64,000 nucleotides of DNA from positions 3,217,355 to 3,281,354 of the forward strand of contig NZ_CP082326.1 of the NCBI RefSeq assembly GCF_019884785.1, given 5' to 3'. Below, piece by piece: positions 45,848 through 55,083 of the stretch. Origin of the DNA: Crassaminicella profunda. GTDB lineage: Bacteria; Bacillota; Clostridia; Peptostreptococcales; Thermotaleaceae. The notes under the pieces were generated by a model. It saw only the letters and a list, made by a program, of their open reading frames with translations. It ran no database searches and had not been told where the DNA came from. A program made the translations under genes and the position numbers. How positions within the stretch are numbered: position 1 is the stretch's first letter; every line of letters starts with the position of its first letter.

Positions 45848-46090
45848 CTATCTACTTTTTAATACTCTTTTTTCAAGAGATAATTTAATTTGTTCATATA
45901 ATTCTTCTGGTGTATCCCCTTGTACCATTTCATCATCTATAAAAACATATGGTCCAACACTACAATCTTCACAATGTCCCAAGCAAGGAGCTACCTCCAC
46001 ATCTACTTCGGGATACTCTGTTTGTATTGTATCAATCACTTCATCTGTTCCATAACCATAATTATTTTCACATACATTGATTTTAATCAT
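45848..46090 (-). CDS. DUF1450 protein (YuzB-like)
   Basis: 80 residues: NVCENNYGYGTDEVIDTI, then CLGHCEDCSVGPYVFIDD and GDTPEELYEQI. Cys are at about 7, 36, 40 and 43, the spacing of a thioredoxin-like 2Fe-2S or thiol protein, and the tail matches YuzB/DUF1450. The function is unknown. Start behind GGGAGGATAGATA. It lies between the efflux operon and a siroheme-type reductase gene on the same strand. Confidence 0.85.
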   Translation of the reverse strand: MIKINVCENNYGYGTDEVIDTIQTEYPEVDVEVAPCLGHCEDCSVGPYVFIDDEMVQGDTPEELYEQIKLSLEKRVLKSR

Positions 46091-46268
46091 TATCTATCCT
46101 CCCTAATTTTATTTATATAGTGATATTATGATTTTTTTTTAATCGGTCTATACAATCTTATTCATAAAATTTTCCCCACATAAATTGATAATAAAAACAC
46201 AAAAAAATAGAAGGCTTCTATGCCTCCTACTTTTATAATTCTTCTATATAATCATCTTACCAAATAAA

Positions 46269-46934
46269 TTACTCTTCTATTTGCTTTTTAAATTCTTCTA
46301 AACTAATTCGATCTATATATGCACCTAATCTCTCATGTTTTTTTGCATTTTCAGCATAAACTTTTATAATCTTATCCACAACAGGAAATACATCTTCTTC
46401 AGATACATTCTCCATTAATAAATCTGCAATTCTTGGCTTGATTCCACCTTTTCCTCCAACTTGAATCTTAAAACCATTTGGCATACCCATTATCCCAATA
46501 TCTCTAAAATGGTTATCTGCACAAGAATTAGGACATCCACTTACCCCAATTTTTAATTTATTTGGTAACTGCATACCATGGTACAATTCATCAAGCTTCA
46601 ACCCAACTTTTAGTGAATCTTGTCTTCCTCTTTTACAAAATGTAGTTCCAGGGCATATTTTTACACTTCTTACACATAAACCAATAGCTGCCCCTGGTTT
46701 CATATCTAAATCCTTCCAAGCATGGTCAATATCTTCTTCCTTGATACCAACAATAGCTATACGTTGTGCTCCTGTTACCTTTATAGCCTGAGCACCATAT
46801 TGATCTGCCACATCTGCTAATTTTCTCAAGGTATCTGAAGATACAACTCCTCCAGGTAAATGGGGTGCAATTGCATAGGTTTCTTTATCTCTTTGAACAA
46901 CTGCTCCTTTTTCTAATAAATCTTTTCCTGCCAT
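46269..46934 (-). CDS. Small siroheme/4Fe-4S nitrite-sulfite reductase-like protein
   Basis: 221 residues, about half of a normal sulfite or nitrite reductase: one repeat with the ferredoxin-like half domain (LADVADQYGAQAIKVTGAQR) and the four cysteines for a siroheme-coupled 4Fe-4S cluster (CPGTTFC, CPNSCADN). Minimal one-repeat enzymes exist in anaerobes (NirB C-terminal/Fsr-like types). The substrate is not assigned. Start behind AGGAGGACCCATT. A short, AT-rich stretch with a weak hairpin follows the stop. Confidence 0.85.
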   Translation of the reverse strand: MAGKDLLEKGAVVQRDKETYAIAPHLPGGVVSSDTLRKLADVADQYGAQAIKVTGAQRIAIVGIKEEDIDHAWKDLDMKPGAAIGLCVRSVKICPGTTFCKRGRQDSLKVGLKLDELYHGMQLPNKLKIGVSGCPNSCADNHFRDIGIMGMPNGFKIQVGGKGGIKPRIADLLMENVSEEDVFPVVDKIIKVYAENAKKHERLGAYIDRISLEEFKKQIEE

Positions 46935-47066
46935 AATGGGTCCTCCTTATGTATGTTCTTCTTTAGATTACTATACCTTTCATCTTCTTTAGCAACAATA
47001 AAATTTGCTTAAGCTTTCAGTCTTGTCTTTATATTCATACTCTTTTTTAAATTATATAAATATAAA

Positions 47067-47096
47067 ACACCCTCATTATATCATAAAAAAGGGTGT
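47067..47096 (-). terminator. Terminator of the amidase-domain gene
   Basis: ACACCCT (47067-47073) and AGGGTGT (47090-47096) with an A run before the right arm; on the minus strand this ends in U-rich sequence. Confidence 0.6.
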
Positions 47097-47106
47097 CAAA
47101 AAAGCA

Positions 47107-48210
47107 TTAGAAATGTACATGCACCAGCCAAAATTTTATTCCTTTGTCATTCCATCCCAAATCCCATGGTACTCTATATCTATCCGTATTATGAGAATTC
47201 ACAAGAGGATATCCCTTTGAATCTGCTCCTGTTATAACAGATATATGAGTAACCTTCCCCTTCTTTTCATAGGCCACAAAATCTCCAGGCTGCAGTTTAT
47301 AAGCAGCTTTATATACTTTTTCATAACTTCCATAAGCAACCTTTGACGCTCTTCCACTATATAGCATATAATCTTTGAAACCATGAGCATTAATCCATGC
47401 CTTTGTAGCACCCTTTCCATAATTCCATGAATAATTTTTTCTAAAATTTCCTCCTTCATGTAAAATTTGAGAAGCAAAGTTTGCACAATCTCCTCCTAAT
47501 GGATTGTAATTTCTATATTTCTTATTATATGAATAATATTTATCCCCTGCACCTCCACAATACTTATCTGCATATATTAAAGCGTTCTTTCTTCTTTCTA
47601 TCATATTGGAAAAATCCCGAACATTTTGAGATAGAATATATTCCTTTATTTTTTCCGTTTTCATATCATCAAGATGCATAGAATCTGCAAAAGGGTCTGT
47701 ATACCACTCCCTGATAATCACCCACCCCTCTTCAGTAGATTTAAGGTCTAATGAATGATAAGTTCCTATTCTAAAAAGATTGCTATTCTCTGTATTATTT
47801 TCATAAACATATTTGTACTCAGAACAAACCGTTAAATTTACCGTCACCCGATCTCCTTTATCCTTGACTCGTTTAATCATAGCAATTGGATTTATATCTG
47901 TAAATTTGATTCCTTGCTTATCAGACCACTCATGTAAATATTTCATTTTTTTCAATTCATGTTCATAAGCCCATACCCCATATTTTCTTGAACAATCATA
48001 TAAGTTTTTTAGTGTTTCCATATCCTTATTTAAAGTAGCTTTAGTTCTCTTATTAAAAATCTCTTGTATTTCTTGTGACATTTCTTGTTCTACAAAAACA
48101 GTAGATCCTTTGGGAATAAAAAAGAATAAAAGCATGCACAAAACAAAAAGAGCCAAAACTCCTAATACTATAAGCAACCTTCTTTTCTTTAAAGTAATAA
48201 ATACGAGCAT
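47107..48210 (-). CDS. Amidase-domain (PF12671-type) secreted protein
   Basis: 367 residues. An N-terminal membrane anchor (residues about 10-32, LLIVLGVLALFVLCMLLFFF). Residues about 210-360 form the amidase domain: the pair NPLGGDCANFASQILHEGG has the catalytic Cys, later GDFVAYEKKGKVTHISVI has the His and VNSHNTDRY completes it. Such domains cut cell-wall amides. The middle region is unassigned. Start behind AGGAGGGAGTAGC. Confidence 0.9.
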   Translation of the reverse strand: MLVFITLKKRRLLIVLGVLALFVLCMLLFFFIPKGSTVFVEQEMSQEIQEIFNKRTKATLNKDMETLKNLYDCSRKYGVWAYEHELKKMKYLHEWSDKQGIKFTDINPIAMIKRVKDKGDRVTVNLTVCSEYKYVYENNTENSNLFRIGTYHSLDLKSTEEGWVIIREWYTDPFADSMHLDDMKTEKIKEYILSQNVRDFSNMIERRKNALIYADKYCGGAGDKYYSYNKKYRNYNPLGGDCANFASQILHEGGNFRKNYSWNYGKGATKAWINAHGFKDYMLYSGRASKVAYGSYEKVYKAAYKLQPGDFVAYEKKGKVTHISVITGADSKGYPLVNSHNTDRYRVPWDLGWNDKGIKFWLVHVHF

Positions 48211-48257
48211 GCTACTCCCTCCTTAAAAGCTATTCATAAGAGTATATGTAAAAAAAT

Positions 48258-48288
48258 AAAAAAGTAGGATACAAATCCATACTTTTTT
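48258..48288 (-). terminator. Terminator of the pglX-like gene
   Basis: GTAGGAT/ATCCATAC imperfect stem flanked by A and T runs, just after the stop at 48313. Confidence 0.6.
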
Positions 48289-48312
48289 TATACATCAAAA
48301 ATTATAAATCTC

Positions 48313-51300
48313 TTAAATTTTAGATAATACTTCTTTTAGCTTTTGATAATTCATTTTTACACCATTATCCAAATTCATCTTCAATCCATTATTCTCTATC
48401 TCCATTAAAGCCTTATGATAATTTATTAACTCTTCTAATTCTTTTTCAACTCGTATCAAATTTCTTCTTAAATTTCTATTTTTTCCTTCTTCATGTAATT
48501 GCTTCTTTAATAAAGATCTTTTTTTCATATATTTTTCTAAAAGCTTTTCTATATAATTTTTTCTTATATTAGAAATACTATCTTCGTTAAAACGGTGTAT
48601 ATATAGTAGCCCTTGGAAAGCCTTATGTTTTCCGGATGTAAATAGAAAATAAATGGGTCTTCTTTGATACATCTTTACATGATCTTTGTAAAACTCATTT
48701 TGAAAATATTTTTTCATATATGTTATTGAACTTTCTTTTCTTCTACCTAATCCTCTTGTAATAAAATCAAGATTTTCATTAAGTGTATCTTCTCCAAAAG
48801 TAACCTTTAAAAATTCTACAAATTTTGATGTAATAGAAGCAGCCCCCTCTATTGGCAAAATATTGTCTTTTACGGGATGAAAAGATTTATATACACTATC
48901 ATTAAATTTTCCCCCTGCAAAAACAATCCCTTCTTGGTCTAAACTATATCTTCCAAATATACACCCCACCCCATAGGCTATGAAAGCTCTTATACCCTTT
49001 TTTCCATCTGCCTTTTTAACAGTAATCTCCCTCGCATCTACATCTGGGGTAATCTGATCTTCAAGACCATATAGCTCAATAAATATTTTGTTTAGCTTTT
49101 CCTCATTTTTCTTCATTTTTTCAAATTGCTTTTCTTTGAATACTTTCCAGTTTTCAAAAACTTCTTTAAGGGTAGAAGCTCCTTTCTTATGCTGCAAAAG
49201 AGGGTGCTTTTTAAAAGACCATGAAATTTCATTCTCATCCCAATCCATTTTAGCAATATCTATACATTCTTTTGCTAAATCATCTATTTTTTCTTTTATA
49301 CTTTGCTTTTTAGGGAAAATCACTGGAATGCTCCCTATATTTCCTGGCTGAAAGTTTAATGTTGGATTAATCATCATTAAATACATATAAGTAATTTTAG
49401 AGCACAAAAGAGCAATTATGAACAATATGTATTCTTCTTTAGGAAAAAGAGAGGATCCTGCCGTATCAAATATAAAACCTTCCTCTGAAATTCTTACTCC
49501 AAATTTTGCACTACTTACAAAGGACCAGGTAATTCCTTTTTTAAAATAATAAGATGTATTGGCAATCCCTATATTTGAATTTCTTGAAGCATTCAACACC
49601 CTATTATATGTTCTAATTGCTTCTCCATCATTTTCCCAATTCACAACATAAAAATGATTACCATACCACTTTCTAAAGTCTCCTCCCTTGTTATAAGGAA
49701 ACCATTTAAATCCACTATCCTTTGCACTTTTTCTGTCTTTCAAATCAAAACCAATGTTGCTTATATCTACTTCATGCCAAAATCTTACAAATTTTTTATT
49801 ATTACTTGTCTGTAACCCTACCCTAGCATCAGCAATTTTTTTTAAGGGAATACTTTTTTGAAACACATTAACCATAGAAGGTTTTGCCCAATACGCAATG
49901 GAGATTCCTGGTATCTTTCTAAAGTTTTTCGTAGCACATCTATAACGATAAGGAGCATTTTTATCTTTTATAGCTTCTAAAGCCTTGATAGGCTGATTTG
50001 GGGCTCCTTTAAAAGAAGAAAGTTTGATAAAATCTCCTACACCTCTATTTGAATTATTTCTTAAAACAAATGTACATATGGGTACAGTAGCTTCTTCAAA
50101 GCTAGAATATTGAAGTTCTATAAGGCTTACAATATCTTTATGGTCAACTACAATTTCCCGTAGCTTTTCATATCTTTTAATAAACATCCACACAAAAGGA
50201 GTCATAAAAGCTAAATAGCCATCCATCTTTACATAATCCATACTTCTCTTCATAAATACAGAAAACAAATCTCCATTATAATCTTTAAAATGTGCATCTA
50301 CATATTTTTTTAACTGGGCACTCATCATTTTATTCGATAAGTAGGGAGGATTTGCAATGACCATCTCATAAGACTGACTCATAATTTTTGCTTGCCTTAC
50401 TAACTTTTTTAAAACTTTTTTCAAAGCTTCATCCTTTAAACTTTTAAGTCTTCCTTCCCAAAATGCTTCATCAAAATCCTTTATTTTAATAATAGCACCA
50501 TATTCTTTCCCATGGTAAAAAGTATTGAATAGACTATCAATCTGATTTTTATCATATCCTATATTTCCTTTAGATATTTTTTCAAGCAGCTCATCCTTTT
50601 GATCCATCAAAATATTGCTTTCCTCTATACAGCATATATTCGGAATAATTTTTTCTTGTTTCATTTTACAAAAAAATTTTTCATCTTTTTCTCGCGCCTT
50701 CATCATCAATGCAAAAACAGCTAGTTGGCAAGCTTTTTCATCTATCTCTAATCCATATAAATTATGCTTTAAAATTAATTTTGGAATATCTGTATCTTCA
50801 TAACCTACATGAAGATATATATAATACAATACCTCAAAAGCATATACCAAAATATGCCCTGCACCACAAGCAGGATCTAATACTTTTATATCCTTAGGAT
50901 CAATCTTTTCATGGGGTAACCCCTTCCCCTTAATGTAAAACGCTAACTTGCTTTCTAATTTTTCATCATGCATATGCTCAATCCAATATTTCCCCAGTGT
51001 ATTTTGTACCATATACTTTACAATCCATTTCGGTGTAAATAACTGGGTTGCAGGAGCAATTTGCTCTTTTTGAATTCTACTGTTATTGATCCTTACAACT
51101 TCCTTATGTTTCTCCCACATAAAATATTGATACAGCCACCCTACAATTTCAACTTCTTTCCAATCCTCTTTTGAGATAATTTCAAAATCTAAAAGTTCTT
51201 CTAACAACACATTTCCTATTAAATCTGGAAATAAATTTTTAAAATTATCTGAAATAGGATTAAAAATAAATGGTAGCATTTCATTTAATTTACTACATGT

Positions 51301-51549
51301 ATCAATGATCTTATCTTTAAAATCATCCTTATTTTTATATTGATCCATGTTACTAAATACCTGTAAATCTTCTGATAAATATTCTTTTATTTCCATATAT
51401 CTTAGAATCGTCAACCAAGAAAAACATTGATAACTTACTTCTTCTATAGTTGTTTCTCTAACCCCTATTTTTAAAGCTTTTTCTTTAATTTTTTCTATCA
51501 ATACTTTTCGTGCTCTCATAGCAAAATTTTTAATGCTTTTTTTATCCAT
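48313..51549 (-). CDS. PglX-type adenine DNA methyltransferase, orphan
   Basis: 1078 residues. MDKKSIKNFAMRARKVLIEK is the typical PglX start. The SAM-binding DPACGAGH is at about 224 and the catalytic NPPY at about 399, followed by the long target-recognition half. PglX methylates adenine in BREX phage-defence systems, marking self DNA. No brxA, brxB, brxC, brxL or pglZ gene is in the window, so this is an orphan or a distant locus. Start behind AGGGGGATAAGA. Genes on both sides are unrelated. Confidence 0.9.
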   Translation of the reverse strand: MDKKSIKNFAMRARKVLIEKIKEKALKIGVRETTIEEVSYQCFSWLTILRYMEIKEYLSEDLQVFSNMDQYKNKDDFKDKIIDTCSKLNEMLPFIFNPISDNFKNLFPDLIGNVLLEELLDFEIISKEDWKEVEIVGWLYQYFMWEKHKEVVRINNSRIQKEQIAPATQLFTPKWIVKYMVQNTLGKYWIEHMHDEKLESKLAFYIKGKGLPHEKIDPKDIKVLDPACGAGHILVYAFEVLYYIYLHVGYEDTDIPKLILKHNLYGLEIDEKACQLAVFALMMKAREKDEKFFCKMKQEKIIPNICCIEESNILMDQKDELLEKISKGNIGYDKNQIDSLFNTFYHGKEYGAIIKIKDFDEAFWEGRLKSLKDEALKKVLKKLVRQAKIMSQSYEMVIANPPYLSNKMMSAQLKKYVDAHFKDYNGDLFSVFMKRSMDYVKMDGYLAFMTPFVWMFIKRYEKLREIVVDHKDIVSLIELQYSSFEEATVPICTFVLRNNSNRGVGDFIKLSSFKGAPNQPIKALEAIKDKNAPYRYRCATKNFRKIPGISIAYWAKPSMVNVFQKSIPLKKIADARVGLQTSNNKKFVRFWHEVDISNIGFDLKDRKSAKDSGFKWFPYNKGGDFRKWYGNHFYVVNWENDGEAIRTYNRVLNASRNSNIGIANTSYYFKKGITWSFVSSAKFGVRISEEGFIFDTAGSSLFPKEEYILFIIALLCSKITYMYLMMINPTLNFQPGNIGSIPVIFPKKQSIKEKIDDLAKECIDIAKMDWDENEISWSFKKHPLLQHKKGASTLKEVFENWKVFKEKQFEKMKKNEEKLNKIFIELYGLEDQITPDVDAREITVKKADGKKGIRAFIAYGVGCIFGRYSLDQEGIVFAGGKFNDSVYKSFHPVKDNILPIEGAASITSKFVEFLKVTFGEDTLNENLDFITRGLGRRKESSITYMKKYFQNEFYKDHVKMYQRRPIYFLFTSGKHKAFQGLLYIHRFNEDSISNIRKNYIEKLLEKYMKKRSLLKKQLHEEGKNRNLRRNLIRVEKELEELINYHKALMEIENNGLKMNLDNGVKMNYQKLKEVLSKI

Positions 51550-51636
51550 TCTTATCCCCCTGTAAATTTTTCACTATTTTTACTATTTCTACAATATAGT
51601 TCTACTTCCTTTATGGATAATGAATTATTTTATCTA

Positions 51637-51672
51637 AAAAAAGTTCCTGCTATTCTCAGCAGAAACTTTTAT
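51637..51672 (-). terminator. Terminator of the L,D-transpeptidase gene
   Basis: GTTCCTGC (51643-51650) and GCAGAAAC (51659-51666), near-identical to the terminator at 11943-11970, with an A run before the left arm. Confidence 0.65.
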
Positions 51673-52433
51673 TCAAACAATTGAATTCCTAACACTTTAT
51701 AAAATTCCATATCTACATTATGGGTAAGCTTTAATCCATGATCCTTTCGAAATTTGATCACATATCTTTTCATTCCCTCTCCGTAAATACCATCTACCCA
51801 TAGTGGATAATATCCTCTTTTCTTCATATATCTTTGCACTTCATAAACATCTGACCCTCTAAAACCTGGCTCTATTACCCGAAATCCATTGCCAAAGGGA
51901 CCAAAGGTTCCTCCTTGTATAGTTATAGGCGTCCCTACCTTTACTCTTTTATACAAATCTTCTATATCTTTATTGTTCATTCTTATACATCCATGAGAAG
52001 ACGCCCATCCAATAGAGTTAGGTTTGTTAGTGCCGTGTATTCCGTATTTACCCCAGGGTACATTTAATCCCATAAACCGTGTACCAAAACCTTCTCCCCA
52101 TCTGCCTTTTCTAATAATTTTCCAACTCCCAATGGGTGATGGAGTACTTGGCTTTCCACTAGCAATCCTATATTTTTTTAAAATTTCCTTACGTTCTAAA
52201 TCAATGAGCTCTAATCTTTTTTCATTGATGTCTATAAGAATCCATAGATTTTCATAGTTTGGATTTTCTTTAATCTTTTTTTCTTCCCAACCTACATACT
52301 CGTTCCCTATATGTATTTTGGCAGATGCATTTAATTTCACCTTGTTTCCTGTGTATTTAAAAAAACTTCCTGTATAAAGTAGCATGCTTACAAAGATACT
52401 GCACACGATTGTCCATAATAATCTTTTTCTCAA
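51669..52433 (-). CDS. L,D-transpeptidase (YkuD) with peptidoglycan-binding domain
   Basis: About 254 residues. A signal anchor at the N-terminus (LLWTIVCSIFVSMLLY), then the YkuD catalytic motif GIHGTNKPNSIG...SHGCIRMNNKD with the active-site His and Cys, and a C-terminal PG-binding domain (SDVYEVQRYMKKRGYYPLWV and DGIYGEG). It cross-links or anchors peptidoglycan, perhaps in the spore coat or cortex. The likely start is TTG at 52433 behind GGAGGGGGAATA; the upstream ATG at 52454 lacks a site. Confidence 0.9.
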   Translation of the reverse strand: MRKRLLWTIVCSIFVSMLLYTGSFFKYTGNKVKLNASAKIHIGNEYVGWEEKKIKENPNYENLWILIDINEKRLELIDLERKEILKKYRIASGKPSTPSPIGSWKIIRKGRWGEGFGTRFMGLNVPWGKYGIHGTNKPNSIGWASSHGCIRMNNKDIEDLYKRVKVGTPITIQGGTFGPFGNGFRVIEPGFRGSDVYEVQRYMKKRGYYPLWVDGIYGEGMKRYVIKFRKDHGLKLTHNVDMEFYKVLGIQLFE

Positions 52434-52590
52434 TATTCCCCCTCCCTCCTGCATAATTCATTATATGCAGGAAAAAGGATTGTCTATTCCTCTCCAAATA
52501 ACTACCCGCATGATTTAGTTCTTGTTTTCAAATAATTAAGTAATCCATAATAAAATCCCCTATAATAGATAGTTATATTATTTTAATTGT

Positions 52591-52710
52591 CTACCATAAG
52601 GGGAGCATATCCAGTTTCAAAGACTTTTTGTTTGTATAAATATCAAAATCGAGCACATAATGATCTACCTTGCACCACCACAAACCCCTTTTGTGATACT
52701 TCTGACTTAA
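52591..52710 (-). pseudogene. Transposase remnant (DDE_Tnp_1_7/PiggyBac-like)
   Basis: A continuous minus-strand frame of about 40 codons ending at a TAG (52593-52591) translates to YHKRGLWWCKVDHYVLDFDI and YTNKKSL, which recalls the K-RG-K-W-D--GY-YDF-IYTGKK block of this transposase family. No start, no other catalytic block and no inverted repeats remain. Identification is from a short match. Confidence 0.35.
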
Positions 52711-52829
52711 ATCTATATATAATCATAGTCATAATATCCAAATAATGTTAAAATAAAAAAAGCTGGTTTTATACGTTTATCTACTAGTTAGTACGTATTA
52801 AGTCATTTTTAAAATTGGAGAGAGTAGTC

Positions 52830-53819
52830 ATGAAAAAGAACTTTATTACAAGTATAATATGTATTTTGATGGTTTCTGTTTTTATGGTAGGTTGTGCACA
52901 CCAGGAAGTTATAGAGCTGAAAATAGGAGATTATGTACAATTTGGGAAATACAACGATACCCCAATACTTTGGAGAGTAATCAACATAGATACAGATGGG
53001 AACCCCCTACTTTTTTCAGATAGAATCATATCTTTAAAGGCATTTGATGCAGCTGGTAATTATCATAGTAATGACTGTAGAATAGGTTGTGGGAGTAACT
53101 ATTGGAAAAATTCAAATATTAGACAATGGTTAAATAGTGATAAAAAAGCAAATACAATAAATTGGATACAAAACCCACCAACCAAAGAAAATATGTTTAC
53201 AGGATATAGCCCTTATGCAGATGAAAAAGGATTTTTGGCAGATGGAAACTTTACAGAAAATGAAAGGAATAGCATAAATCCAATTATGCATAAGTCTTTA
53301 CTAGATAATATAGATAAAGATAAAAAGGACGGTGGAGAAAGTATACTTACTTTAGCTTCTGATATAGAAGAAATAGTACAAAATTATGATAATGCATATT
53401 ATGAAATGGTTGAAGATAAGGTATTCTTATTATCTTTAAAGGAATTACATGACTATGTATGGGAAAATAAAAATATATTGAGAAAAGAATATTATATTGG
53501 AAAACCAACTAAAGAAGCAGTTGATCATTCTCCAGAAAAAAATATAAATTTGGATTGTACGCATAACTGGAGTAATTGGTTACGTACTCCTGCTATGACT
53601 CCTAGTGGTCCTTCTTTTGTACGTATGGTCAAAAGTAATGGTTCTATTTTTGACTATTTTGCATGTTTTGGTGGTCGTGGTGGTGTTCGACCAGCTCTCT
53701 TTTTAAATTCATCATCTATAATCTTCAAATCAGGTTCTGGCGTTGAATCAGATCCTTATATTGTTGAAGGGGTCCCTCACAATAAAAAGAATAATAACTT
53801 CCTCATTGTAAATGTATGA
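52830..53819 (+). CDS. DUF6273-type lipoprotein
   Basis: About 329 residues. Lipoprotein signal MKKNFITSIICILMVSVFMV with lipobox MVGC. Then the repeated-looking DUF6273 pattern: IGDYVQFGKYNDTPILWRVI, SNIRQWLNSD, LSLKELHDYVW, and W-LRTPAMTP...VRMVKSNGSIF, GVRPALFLNSS. The family role is unknown; it is often on surface proteins of Firmicutes. The ATG at 52830 follows GGAGAGAGTAGTC. It stands alone at the edge of the accessory zone. Confidence 0.75.
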   Translation: MKKNFITSIICILMVSVFMVGCAHQEVIELKIGDYVQFGKYNDTPILWRVINIDTDGNPLLFSDRIISLKAFDAAGNYHSNDCRIGCGSNYWKNSNIRQWLNSDKKANTINWIQNPPTKENMFTGYSPYADEKGFLADGNFTENERNSINPIMHKSLLDNIDKDKKDGGESILTLASDIEEIVQNYDNAYYEMVEDKVFLLSLKELHDYVWENKNILRKEYYIGKPTKEAVDHSPEKNINLDCTHNWSNWLRTPAMTPSGPSFVRMVKSNGSIFDYFACFGGRGGVRPALFLNSSSIIFKSGSGVESDPYIVEGVPHNKKNNNFLIVNV

Positions 53820-53844
53820 GAAAGTAGTGAAAATATAATCATTT

Positions 53845-53988
53845 CTAAAATAGAATTCTAAACACATCATAAAAATTAGGTACATCAAATATAGCATCAA
53901 TGATAATATATGTAAACACACCTAATATAATGGGCCATATTTTTAGTTTGTGATTTTTATTTGTTTCTTTTTTATTCGTATTGTTCAT
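53845..53988 (-). CDS. Small membrane protein (47 residues)
   Basis: ATG at 53988 behind GAGGAGAATCTA. A polar N-terminal part (NTNKKETNKNHKLKI) and one hydrophobic segment (IWPIILGVFTYIII), then DAIFDVPNFYD. No family recognised. It converges on the DUF6273 gene and precedes similar small frames. Confidence 0.5.
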   Translation of the reverse strand: MNNTNKKETNKNHKLKIWPIILGVFTYIIIDAIFDVPNFYDVFRILF

Positions 53989-54019
53989 TAGATTCTCCTC
54001 TTTCTCTTAAAATATTTCA

Positions 54020-54112
54020 TTATTGTTCATCAAAAGGATCAATGCCATAATAATACTTTTTATATAATGTAATCCCCAGCCAAATGAATTCCACACCTAG
54101 CAGTATAGCCAT
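54020..54112 (-). CDS. Very short membrane peptide (30 residues), doubtful
   Basis: ATG at 54112, ILLGVEFIWLGITLY hydrophobic, tail YYYGIDPFDEQ. No strong ribosome site (AGAGTATA). The tail looks like a real protein end, so it may be a remnant of a longer gene. Confidence 0.25.
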   Translation of the reverse strand: MAILLGVEFIWLGITLYKKYYYGIDPFDEQ

Positions 54113-54140
54113 TATACTCTATGCTACCCTTAGATTCTAC

Positions 54141-54476
54141 TTATTTTATTGGATATTCACCTTCTATAGGCTGTCGGCAATATTTTTTTAAATGGGGGAG
54201 TACTGCTCCAAATTTTTTGAAATTTTGTCTTGCTTTAACTAAAGTCAGTCCATGATTTTGATCACTTTCTTCATCTTCCCTCGAAATGAAAGTATCTATC
54301 TCCCAAAAGCATATAGGACATATATAAGCAAGTGCATCACCATTATTAGGGATTGTAATAGATCCACAGCAAGGACACGCTGCTTTTTTTCTTATATCAA
54401 TTTCTACTTTGGTTTCCATATTTGTTGTTTTTTCATAGCTTATTTTCGGCAAAAACCTTTTATCTATATCTTTCAT
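54141..54476 (-). CDS. CPCC-family cysteine-rich protein
   Basis: 111 residues. The defining ACPCCGSITIPNNGDAL and ICPICFWEID give two CxxC pairs, likely a zinc ribbon, and the tail has LVKARQNFKKFGA and CRQP. CPCC proteins are common in polymorphic toxin-immunity neighbourhoods, but no toxin is adjacent here. The ATG at 54476 follows GAGGTGAATATT. One of the repeated upstream elements lies about 55 bases before it. Confidence 0.8.
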   Translation of the reverse strand: MKDIDKRFLPKISYEKTTNMETKVEIDIRKKAACPCCGSITIPNNGDALAYICPICFWEIDTFISREDEESDQNHGLTLVKARQNFKKFGAVLPHLKKYCRQPIEGEYPIK

Positions 54477-54528
54477 AATATTCACCTCTAAAATAGTATA
54501 CATAGCCTCACTTTATAATTTGTCACCA

Positions 54529-54552
54529 TTGTGACCCTTACTAAGAATACTG
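54529..54552 (-). repeat. Repeated upstream element, copy A
   Basis: TTGTGACCCTTACTAAGAAT (54529-54548 and on) about 53 bases upstream of the CPCC gene; copies B and C precede the next two genes. Confidence 0.55.
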
Positions 54553-54587
54553 CGACAACAAAACTCTAAATGTTATTATCATTCACC

Positions 54588-54986
54588 TTATTCTGGAACT
54601 GAATAAGCAAAAGGTAATAATTCTTTTACTTCAATTTTTTTTAATTTACTTTTTGTTTCAATGATCACTTTTAAGTCAGGCATATAGTCAGAAAGAAACT
54701 GTCTACAATTTCCACATGGTGGCAATATCTCATCACCATTTTCACCTTTCACAGCAACTAAACATTCAAATTCTCTTTCTCCATTAGTTATAGCCGAACC
54801 AATTGCTACCTGTTCAGCACAAGCACCATGAAGAGAATAAACATTTACCCCTGTATATATTTTCCCATTTTTGCATCTAACCGCCACAGCAACTGTATGA
54901 TTATATTTTATGTTATCATAATTCTTTTTTATTGTTTCAGATGCTTTTTCTATTAGTTCTAAATCTTTTTCTATTAAATCTTCCAT
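54588..54986 (-). CDS. Cytidine/blasticidin-type deaminase
   Basis: 132 residues. The zinc site is HGACAEQVAIG (CAE at about 59) and PPCGNCRQFLSDYMP (two Cys at about 92). It follows the cytidine deaminase fold; the closest pattern is a blasticidin-S-deaminase-like or small CDA-type enzyme. Substrate not assigned. Start behind AGGAGGAAAAATTAA. In a cluster of small accessory genes. Confidence 0.85.
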   Translation of the reverse strand: MEDLIEKDLELIEKASETIKKNYDNIKYNHTVAVAVRCKNGKIYTGVNVYSLHGACAEQVAIGSAITNGEREFECLVAVKGENGDEILPPCGNCRQFLSDYMPDLKVIIETKSKLKKIEVKELLPFAYSVPE

Positions 54987-55033
54987 TTAATTTTTCCTCC
55001 TATAAATTCAAGTTCATGCATAATTTTCTACTG

Positions 55034-55060
55034 TTGTAACGCTTAATAAGAAGATTTTGT
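55034..55060 (-). repeat. Repeated upstream element, copy B
   Basis: TTGTAACGCTTAATAAGAAG, about 48 bases upstream of the deaminase start, preceded by TTTTCTACTG as in copy C. Confidence 0.6.
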
Positions 55061-55083
55061 ATTATTATAACTACAGATTATAC

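Noticed and set aside
48313-51549. Complete BREX defence system
   Set aside because: Only the PglX-type methyltransferase is present; neighbours are an amidase-domain protein and an L,D-transpeptidase.
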